Assembly (NCBI GenBank): GCA_019421015.1
Contig: JAHZGC010000045.1
Coordinates: 1-10,627, forward strand
Direction: 5' to 3'
DNA length: 10,627 bases
DNA from: Coriobacteriaceae bacterium
GTDB lineage: Bacteria; Actinomycetota; Coriobacteriia; Coriobacteriales; UMGS124
In this document: positions 1-5,318 of the stretch, in pieces
How positions within the stretch are numbered: position 1 is the stretch's first letter
Layout: each line of letters begins with the position of its first letter
The notes under the pieces: generated by a model
What the model saw: the letters and a program-made list of their open reading frames with translations, nothing else
Databases searched by the model: none
Told to the model about the DNA's origin: nothing
Made by a program: the position numbers and the translations under genes

Positions 1-1171
1 AGAAGCCGCTCACTAGCGGGGTCGCGATCTGCGAGGCGTCGGTGATCAGGTAGGTCGGCATCGCCATGGGGGTCATGTTCCAGGCGCCGCCGAAGCTCAC
101 GCGGCCGTGGCGGCTCTTGGCGTCCTCGTTCATGAAGCGGCCGCCGGCGGGGCCAACCTTGATTGAGGCCACACCGCTTGCCAGTGTGGAGGCGCCCACC
201 TTGCCCTCGGCGTGGTAGCCAAAGCCCAGGCCCGAGATGTTGCTCATGTGCCACAGGTCGGCGCCGGCCTTGAGGCCCATGACCACGCCGTCGCCGGTGT
301 TCAGGGCTGCGGCGCGCGGATAGAGGTAGGGGAGCTGGCAGTAGTTGGCAATCATGGTGCGGTTGGACTCGTAGCCGCCGGTGCACAGGCACACGCCGCC
401 CCTGGCCTTGATGGCAACGCGCTCGCCGTCCTTCTCCACATAGCAGCCGATGACGGCCTTGTTCTCGTCGAGGATCAGGTCGACGCCGGGGCAGCCCAGC
501 CATACGGTGAGGTTCTCGCCCTCACGCTGGTCGATGTTCTGACGCAGCTGCAGGTAGTAGCTCGAGTCAAACTCGGTGCCCGAGAAGGAAAGCACGATGG
601 AGTGGTCGTGGCCCTCGAACTCCGGGAACTCGTCCCACACCATGACGTAGCCTTTACGGTCGATGCCCCAGTGCGAGTCGTGCTCGTCATAGTGGAAGGG
701 CGTGGGCCAGTCGGCGGTCTTGGTGGGGTAGATCAGTTCGGGATCGCCGCCCAGGACGTTGACCATCCAGTCGAAGTTCTCGGCTGCGGCGTCGGCGTAG
801 GCGCGCAGGCACTCGGGGTCGTAGTTGGTGTAGAAGCCCATCAGATGGGTCAGGTAGGTGTAGAACTGGTCGGCGTCGTCGGTGGAGAGGATCACCTGGC
901 CGGCGACCTTGGTGTTGCAGGGCTCCTGGCCGGCGGGGGCCTTCTCGCACAGCAGGACCTTGGCCCCTTCCTCGTAGGCTGCGATGGCGGCGCACATGCC
1001 CGCCCCGCCCATGCCCAGCACCACGACGTCGTACTCGTCGGCGAACTCGACGCCCGCGGGGGCGGCTGCTTCGTCGGCCAGTGCGGTGGCCGCACTCATA
1101 GCGCCTATGGCGGCGGTCCCGAGCGCGGCGCCCTTGACGAGGTTGCGGCGGGAGATGGACGAGTTCTTCAT
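1..1171 (-). CDS. Tat-exported FAD-dependent reductase (fumarate/urocanate reductase-like), 3' end outside window
   Basis: The N-terminal 390 residues are in the window; the gene runs off the left edge. Residues 1-32 form a canonical twin-arginine signal: S-R-R-N-L-V-K at 7-13, an Ala/Gly-rich hydrophobic stretch, and a likely cut after A-L-A at 30-32. A Rossmann FAD-binding motif GMGGAG lies at 53-58, followed by an LLCEK strand end. Later family signatures are a CTGGYESN-type FAD contact, an N-T-G-D-G segment, and G-G-R-F-M-N-E-D near residues 343-350. This fits the FAD_binding_2 superfamily (fumarate reductase flavoprotein, urocanate reductase), which reduces organic electron acceptors outside the membrane. 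The start at 1171 is chosen because AAAGGAGGG lies just upstream of the ATG. No CxxCH haem motif and no FMN-binding domain are visible in the part present. The substrate is unknown. The superfamily call is firm; 'reductase' is inference from family and export signal. Confidence 0.9.
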   Translation of the reverse strand, partial: MKNSSISRRNLVKGAALGTAAIGAMSAATALADEAAAPAGVEFADEYDVVVLGMGGAGMCAAIAAYEEGAKVLLCEKAPAGQEPCNTKVAGQVILSTDDADQFYTYLTHLMGFYTNYDPECLRAYADAAAENFDWMVNVLGGDPELIYPTKTADWPTPFHYDEHDSHWGIDRKGYVMVWDEFPEFEGHDHSIVLSFSGTEFDSSYYLQLRQNIDQREGENLTVWLGCPGVDLILDENKAVIGCYVEKDGERVAIKARGGVCLCTGGYESNRTMIANYCQLPYLYPRAAALNTGDGVVMGLKAGADLWHMSNISGLGFGYHAEGKVGASTLASGVASIKVGPAGGRFMNEDAKSRHGRVSFGGAWNMTPMAMPTYLITDASQIATPLVSGF

Positions 1172-1199
1172 AACGCCCTCCTTTATAGGGTCGCTTGAC

Positions 1200-1225
1200 G
1201 AGCTCCGCAGATTCATGCGGAGCTC
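1200..1225 (-). promoter_or_regulatory. 10 bp perfect inverted repeat in the leader of the first flavoprotein gene
   Basis: Arms GAGCTCCGCA (1200-1209) and TGCGGAGCTC (1216-1225) pair perfectly around a 6-nt spacer. The element lies 29 bp upstream of the ATG at 1171 and about 17 bp upstream of its ribosome binding site. As DNA it could be an operator dyad. As RNA it would be a stable 5'-leader hairpin affecting mRNA stability or translation. There is no U-run after it, so it is a poor terminator. The symmetry is seen directly; the role is inference. Confidence 0.5.
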
Positions 1226-1700
1226 TGTGACGACGGTCTTTTGCCCGACGCTTTTGGTGTTTATTCAGCAAAATCTAGCCTTGAGCTGCGGAAATGTTTC
1301 TGTTAGGGGGAATAAACCCTCACTTTTTCTCGCCCATAAAACTTGGGATTGCACTGTGGTTTTTGCAGGAAGCGAGCAAGGGTAGTTGGCGGTTAATTCG
1401 ATTGTTTATGCGGTCGAAATAATCGAGAAAACTGCCGAAAAAAATTTTTGCAGTGGGATAATTTACGGGTGTCACCGGAAAATGACGGTGTGTTAACGCA
1501 TGCGTCAGGGTCTTGGAACCCTCTGGAGCCGCACGGGGAGATCCTGGGAACCAACGGCTCGGGGTGCTCTTGCGCGCCATGACGGAATTGGGAGATAGCG
1601 CCGCATAACGAGGGTTCGGGATAGGCTTGCAAGGGACCCGATGGTTCCAGGACGATTGCAAGTGTGAAGACATCGCGGCCAACATCCTTCTGACCTGCGA
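1226..1700. other. Gene-free, partly AT-rich upstream region
   Basis: No convincing gene lies here. From about 1260 to 1500 the base composition is clearly poorer in G+C than the surrounding genes, with a run of seven A then five T around 1438-1449, a CACCG/CGGTG dyad near 1473-1490, and a 10 bp palindrome ACGCATGCGT at 1496-1505. A short inverted repeat GAGCCG/CGGCTC spans 1526-1560. The region lies upstream of the minus-strand flavoprotein gene, so it probably holds that gene's promoter and regulator sites, but I cannot place a convincing -35/-10 pair. Open frames on the minus strand here have unremarkable composition and no recognisable domain. Confidence 0.4.
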
Positions 1701-1713
1701 TTTTATCAGTAAC

Positions 1714-1748
1714 CCTTTTGCAACCGAGAAGGTCTCGAGGGCAAAAGG
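1714..1748. repeat. Nested hairpin at the edge of a dispersed repeat
   Basis: The outer arms CCTTTTGC (1714-1721) and GCAAAAGG (1741-1748) are perfect complements. Inside them CGAGA (1725-1729) pairs with TCTCG (1733-1737) around a three-base loop, giving a nearly continuous stem with one bulge. It overlaps the start of the repeat copy at 1739-1812. It could be a factor-independent terminator, but neither side has a clear T-run. The function is unknown. Confidence 0.5.
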
Positions 1749-1812
1749 CCTATCTCGGCCCCGGGTTGCCTATCCAGAGCCCTGATTATGCGGAAGCATC
1801 TCGGCTTTGGGC
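1739..1812 (+). repeat. Dispersed intergenic repeat, copy A
   Basis: This stretch aligns by eye with 7099-7174 at roughly 50 of 75 positions, with one small gap. Shared blocks in order are GGGCAAA, TCGG, CCCC, GCCTA, CCAGA, CCC, GATT, GCGG, ATCTCGG and TTT. A shorter third copy lies on the other strand at 6941-6989. All copies are in non-coding DNA, which suggests a dispersed intergenic repeat family rather than chance. No coding capacity or transposase is seen. Confidence 0.6.
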
Positions 1813-1906
1813 CTCCGCGCTATCTTGGCCTCGGTATCGTGACGATTCCCGGGGACGCCGTGAGGCGCCTCGCCGCCCGCCGTACCTGCCATTGCACCTA
1901 TATGCA

Positions 1907-1947
1907 TTGGCGGAGAAGCCCCGGGATAACCAGGTCTTCTCCGCCAA
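1907..1947 (-). repeat. 12 bp stem hairpin, terminator-like repeat downstream of the compact flavoprotein gene
   Basis: Arms TTGGCGGAGAAG (1907-1918) and CTTCTCCGCCAA (1936-1947) pair perfectly around a 17-nt loop. The left arm and part of the loop (GGCGGAGAAGCCCCG, 1909-1923) are identical to 3438-3452 in the hairpin downstream of the next flavoprotein gene. It lies about 185 bp past the stop codon at 2131, on the same transcript if transcription continues. There is no U-run, so it is either an atypical terminator, an mRNA 3'-end stabiliser, or a REP-like repeat. Confidence 0.55.
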
Positions 1948-1976
1948 GGTGATGTCTATGGCCCCCTGCGGTCCCT

Positions 1977-2078
1977 AGAGCAGCCCACAGAATTGCTGAG
2001 CAAGGCACGCGAGGGCGCGGTGTGCTAGGGCACATAAGCCCGAGCGCAACGCAGCGCAGCATTTCTGTGGGCTGCTCT
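1977..2078. other. Long hairpin with 16 bp perfect stem and structured 70-nt loop (candidate structured RNA)
   Basis: The arms 1977-1992 (AGAGCAGCCCACAGAA) and 2063-2078 are perfect reverse complements. After one T-T mismatch the stem continues with TGCTG (1994-1998) pairing to CAGCA (2057-2061). The loop holds a second small hairpin, TGTGC (2021-2025) with GCACA (2030-2034) around TAGG. It begins about 53 bp past the stop codon of the minus-strand gene at 2131, so it would lie in that gene's 3' region. No target-site duplication flanks it. It could be a small structured RNA, a transcript-end structure or a palindromic repeat element. The pairing is seen; the role is inference. Confidence 0.5.
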
Positions 2079-2130
2079 GGCCTTCGCGGCGCTTGGGACT
2101 ATACGGGGTTTGGCCGATCGCCGTGACCCC

Positions 2131-3375
2131 TTACGCCCAGCTCTCCAGCGCGGCGGCCTGCTGGCCGGCGATGCGGCCAAAGACCACGCCGGTGCCGATG
2201 TAGAAGCCGCACGAGGGGTACGAGCTGCCCGCATACCCGCCGGCCACGCGGCCGCCGGCGTAGAGGCGCGGGATGGGGTTGCCGTCCCAGCCCAGGACCT
2301 CGGCGTCGGTGCTGATGCGCACGCCGCCGTTGTTGCCGAGCACGGGGCTGCTGAGCGCCGCGCCGGCGGCGAGGGCGGCCTTGAGCGAGGCGCCGTCGGC
2401 CTGGCCGGGGATGTAGCCGCCGGTGTGGCACTGCTCGGGCGTGGGCTCCTTGTACTCGTTGCCGGTAAAGGTGGTGTAGAGGTCGGCGCCGTTCGAGAAG
2501 CCGCCGGTGGCCAGCACCACGCCCTTGCGGGCCTTGATGGTCTTCTCGGCCCCGTCCTGGAGCACGGTCACGCCCAGGATCTCGCCGGTCTCGCGGCCCT
2601 GCACCAGGCCGGTGAGCTCGGTGTTGGTGTCGATGCGGGCGCCCAGCTCGTCGAGCTTGTCGCTAAACGGCTTCCACAGGCCGGTGCCGCCGTTGGCCTC
2701 GCCCCACTTGTCGTCGCCCTCGCCGTAGAAGGCGTAGTAGCGGTCGCCGGGGTCCACGTCGTCGGGGTTCGGCTTGAACCAGTGGCAGCGCGGGCGGTAG
2801 TTCTCGGGCATGTCGAGGTCGTCGTAGTAGACCGGGGTGCCGCCGATGTTGAGGCCCGGGCCGATCCACATCTCGTTGCCGTTGTTGGGCGAGGCGAACT
2901 CCCACTCGTCCAGCGGCTCGCCGCCCAGGCCACCCTCCTCGGCGGGGGCGATGATCCACTCGAAGGTGGGCACCGCGTTGTCGCAGTAGGTGCGCACCAG
3001 CTCGGGGTTGCCATACTGGCCGGCCAGGGCCACCAGGTATTCGTACATCATCTCGGGGTCGTCGTCGATGCCGAGCTTCTGCTGCACGTTGGTGCCGGCC
3101 GCCATGAAGCCGCCGCCGCAGCGGCGCATGCAGCCGCCGATCCAGTCCATCTTGTCGAAGGCGTACACGTCGGCGCCGGCCTCCATGGCCTCGATGATGG
3201 CGGGCGCGCCGCAGGTGCCGCAGCCGCAGACCACGACGTCGGCCTCGTCGTCCCAGGCGATGTCGGCCACGGCCACGTCGGCCAGGGCGGTACCGGCGCC
3301 CGCGAGGGCGGCCATGCCGGCGGCGGCGCCGGCGACCTTGAGGAACTGCGCACGGTTCAGGGTGTGCTCGTTCAT
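2131..3375 (-). CDS. Compact exported FAD-binding flavoprotein (fumarate reductase superfamily, capping domain apparently absent)
   Basis: The product has 414 residues. The N-terminus (N-R-A-Q-F-L-K at 7-13, then an Ala/Gly-rich stretch ending A-L-A at 30-32) resembles a Tat signal but has only one arginine. The FAD dinucleotide motif is GCGTCG at 51-56, with cysteines at the variable sites. An ATGGFSNG-type FAD contact occurs near the middle. The C-terminus has P-I-P-R-L-Y-A-G-G-R at 367-376 followed by a distinctive S-Y-P-S-C-G-F-Y-I-G at 385-394. Between A-D-G (326-328) and G-G-V-R-I (350-354) there are only about 20 residues, where the 538-residue neighbour has over 200; that is where the substrate-binding cap normally sits. 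The start at 3375 is chosen over an upstream in-frame codon at 3462 because the signal peptide begins here and GAAAGGA precedes it. Substrate and reaction are unknown. An exported FAD protein is likely; enzymatic activity is uncertain. Confidence 0.85.
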   Translation of the reverse strand: MNEHTLNRAQFLKVAGAAAGMAALAGAGTALADVAVADIAWDDEADVVVCGCGTCGAPAIIEAMEAGADVYAFDKMDWIGGCMRRCGGGFMAAGTNVQQKLGIDDDPEMMYEYLVALAGQYGNPELVRTYCDNAVPTFEWIIAPAEEGGLGGEPLDEWEFASPNNGNEMWIGPGLNIGGTPVYYDDLDMPENYRPRCHWFKPNPDDVDPGDRYYAFYGEGDDKWGEANGGTGLWKPFSDKLDELGARIDTNTELTGLVQGRETGEILGVTVLQDGAEKTIKARKGVVLATGGFSNGADLYTTFTGNEYKEPTPEQCHTGGYIPGQADGASLKAALAAGAALSSPVLGNNGGVRISTDAEVLGWDGNPIPRLYAGGRVAGGYAGSSYPSCGFYIGTGVVFGRIAGQQAAALESWA

Positions 3376-3438
3376 GGGGGTGAGTCCTTTCGTGGGAGGT
3401 GGCATGCTGTTGTGGAGGCACCACGGTTTGTTTAAACG

Positions 3439-3474
3439 GCGGAGAAGCCCCGAAGTCTCCAAGGACTTCTCCGC
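3439..3474 (-). terminator. Hairpin between the two downstream flavoprotein genes, likely terminator of the 3505-5121 gene
   Basis: Arms GCGGAGAAG (3439-3447) and CTTCTCCGC (3466-3474) are perfect, with an 18-nt loop. An alternative inner stem GAAGTC (3452-3457) with GACTTC (3464-3469) is mutually exclusive with the right arm. It lies 31-66 bp past the minus-strand stop at 3505 and is followed on that strand by GCCGTTTAAAC, a weak T-tract. It shares a 15-base identical block with the hairpin at 1907-1947. It may be a terminator separating the two genes, in which case the 3375 gene needs its own promoter in 3376-3438. Confidence 0.5.
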
Positions 3475-3504
3475 TAAAGGCCGGATTTGGTCGGGCTGAA
3501 TCCC

Positions 3505-5121
3505 TTACGCAATCCCCAGTGCGTGGCGGGCGGCGATGTAACCCATGACGCAGCCGGGGGCCAGGGTGGCGCCGCCGCCCATGTAGCCGCCGCCGCTGAT
3601 CGAGGCGGTGCAGTTGCCGCAGGCGTAGAGGCCTTCGATCACCTGGTTGTCGACGTCGATGGCCTGGGCGTACTCGTTGATCTTGACGCCGCCCGAGGTG
3701 CCGCAGGTGCCGTCGAGGTACAGCGCGCCGTAGAAGGGAGGCGTGGCGATGGGGCCGAGCACGGGGTTGGCCAGCTCGGGGCGGTCGACCTTCTTGGCAA
3801 AGATCTCGATGCCCGACTCCTTCTCGCCGCGGTGGAAGTCCTCGTCGACGCCGGCCTCGGCAAAGCCGTTGAAGCGCTCGACCTCGGCGGCCAACCCTTC
3901 CGCGTCGATGCCGAGCTTGCCGGCCAGCTCCTCCAGGGTGTCGGCCTGCGCGAACCACTCGTTGGGCTCGGGGTTTTCGTCGGTGATGCCGGGCAGCCTG
4001 TTACTCTTCATGAAGTCGGCGTCGCAGATGAAGTAACCCAGCAGGTTGTCCATGCCCATGCTGCCGGTGCTGAAGTTGGAGTAGGGGCGCACAAAGGGGG
4101 CGTAGGCGGTCGACTCGTCGCCGAAGCGCTTGCCCGCGGCGTTCACCACGATGGCGTTGGGGTAGCCGCGGCGGCCGTTCCAGTCGCAGCTCGTGGCGCT
4201 GAACTGGGTCGCGGCGGAGGCGTCGAAGGTCGCGGGGTCGGCCGGATAGAAGAACGGCGTGCCCCAGTAGGTGTCCATGAGGGCGAGCTTGGCGCCGATG
4301 CGGGCCGCGGCGCGGTGGCCGTCGCCGGTGTTGCACTCGGTGGCGTTGGTGAGGTACACGGGGTGGTCGATGGACTCGGCCATCATCTGGGGGTCGTGGT
4401 CGAATCCGCCGGTGCCCAGCAGCACCGCGCTGGCCTTGATGCGCACGGGGGTGCCGTGTGCTTCCGCCTCGACGCCCACCACGGCGCCGTTCTCGTCGGT
4501 CATCAGACGCGTGAGGGCGCAGCCCATGAGGATCTGCACGCCGCGCTCCTCGAGCACCTCGCGGGTCTTCTCCCACAGGTCGTGGGCCGTGCCCGAGAGC
4601 TTGGAGTTGCGGGCGTAGGCCAAAAAGCCGGGGTTGCCGTCGTAGTAGTCCTGGGCGCCGCCGATGTGGAACTCGGCGCCGGTGGCCTCCACGGCCTGGG
4701 CCAGCCAGGGGGCGGCGTTGGCCACGAAGGCGTCGATGGGGGCGTCCTCGGCGCGGCCGGCGGCTAGGGCCTTCATGTAGGCGGCGGCGTCCTCGAGGGA
4801 GTCCTCGACGCCGGCCTCGGCCTGGCAGGGGCTGCCGGGAATCCAGAAGCCGGCGCCCGAGGTGGCCGAGGTACCGCCGAACATGGTGGGGTGCTTCTCG
4901 ATAATCATGACCGTGGCACCCTCGGCCTCGGTGGCGGCCAGCGCGCCGAAGGCGGCGGTGCCGGAGCCCACCACGAGGAAGTCGACCTCGTGGTCCCAGG
5001 TGGGCTCGGCGGCTTCGGTGGCGCGGGCGGCGTTGGCGGCGGTCAGGCTCGCCGCGCCTGCGGCGGCCAGCCCGGCGGCACCGGCGATGAAACTCTTGCG
5101 GGAGATGGCGGTGCTGTGCAT
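3505..5121 (-). CDS. Exported FAD-dependent oxidoreductase, 3-ketosteroid dehydrogenase-like
   Basis: The product has 538 residues. The N-terminus (S-R-K-S-F-I at 7-12 followed by an Ala-rich hydrophobic stretch to about 34) is a Tat-like signal with Arg-Lys in place of Arg-Arg. The FAD motif is GSGTAA at 52-57, so the third glycine of GxGxxG is alanine. F-G-G-T-S-A-T-S-G-A-G-F-W-I-P near residue 85 is the FAD-contact loop shared with 3-ketosteroid dehydrogenases. The middle has V-N-A-A-G-K-R-F-G-D-E-S. The C-terminus reads G-L-Y-A-C-G-N-C followed by Y-M-G-G-G at 513-517, which lines up with the Tyr and Gly (four residues apart) that bind the substrate 3-keto group in KstD-type enzymes. The family includes 3-ketosteroid dehydrogenases and many reductases of unsaturated acids, so direction and substrate are unknown. 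The start at 5121 is preceded by GAAGGGA. It is divergent from the LuxR-type gene at 5319, its probable regulator. No haem motif or FMN-binding domain is present. Confidence 0.88.
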   Translation of the reverse strand: MHSTAISRKSFIAGAAGLAAAGAASLTAANAARATEAAEPTWDHEVDFLVVGSGTAAFGALAATEAEGATVMIIEKHPTMFGGTSATSGAGFWIPGSPCQAEAGVEDSLEDAAAYMKALAAGRAEDAPIDAFVANAAPWLAQAVEATGAEFHIGGAQDYYDGNPGFLAYARNSKLSGTAHDLWEKTREVLEERGVQILMGCALTRLMTDENGAVVGVEAEAHGTPVRIKASAVLLGTGGFDHDPQMMAESIDHPVYLTNATECNTGDGHRAAARIGAKLALMDTYWGTPFFYPADPATFDASAATQFSATSCDWNGRRGYPNAIVVNAAGKRFGDESTAYAPFVRPYSNFSTGSMGMDNLLGYFICDADFMKSNRLPGITDENPEPNEWFAQADTLEELAGKLGIDAEGLAAEVERFNGFAEAGVDEDFHRGEKESGIEIFAKKVDRPELANPVLGPIATPPFYGALYLDGTCGTSGGVKINEYAQAIDVDNQVIEGLYACGNCTASISGGGYMGGGATLAPGCVMGYIAARHALGIA

Positions 5122-5318
5122 GGACGTTTCCCTTCTCGTAGCGGTAGTATGCGGCCGTGGGGCCGCTGGCGGGCGGTGCCGGGCGTGGCGGTGACGTTGC
5201 CGTGTCCGGGTGCCGCTTGCTGGTTGCCATCATGGGGGCCGGCGAGTCCCGGCGCGTCAACCGCCGGAAGGTGATTTGTGCGAGAAGCCCCATCGCCCAA
5301 TAGTGATGAGGAGGCCCT
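5122..5318. promoter_or_regulatory. Divergent intergenic region between flavoprotein and LuxR-type regulator genes
   Basis: This 197 bp region should carry the promoters of both the minus-strand gene (start 5121) and the plus-strand gene (start 5319). It contains a 6 bp inverted repeat GCGGCC/GGCCGC around GTGG at 5151-5166, about 30 bp upstream of the flavoprotein start, which is a candidate operator. GAGGAGG at 5308-5314 is the ribosome binding site of the regulator gene, and CCCTTC at 5130-5135 is the complement of that of the flavoprotein gene. I cannot assign firm -35/-10 boxes. The region is very GC-rich. Confidence 0.5.

Noticed and set aside
1496..1505. Replication origin in the AT-rich region
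   Set aside because: No TTATCCACA-type DnaA boxes and no replication genes nearby; one short palindrome is not enough.
1320..1685. 121-codon minus-strand open frame (and an overlapping 79-codon frame) upstream of the first flavoprotein
   Set aside because: No recognisable domain, no good ribosome binding site noticed, two overlapping frames on the same strand, and it covers the AT-rich regulatory-looking stretch.
1718..1978. 86-codon plus-strand open frame
   Set aside because: It runs through the dispersed repeat and a hairpin; composition is Arg/Pro-rich as expected of chance frames in GC-rich DNA.
1977..2078. Interpretation as a small insertion element with terminal inverted repeats
   Set aside because: No flanking target-site duplication and no second copy in the window, so a mobile element cannot be claimed; kept as a structured element.
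2110..3435. Long plus-strand open frame of 441 codons opposite the compact flavoprotein
   Set aside because: Antisense shadow of the minus-strand gene, whose protein has clear FAD motifs; the plus frame is a Val/Gly/Ala/His-rich chance translation. The same applies to the long plus frames at 212-1198 and 3487-4767.
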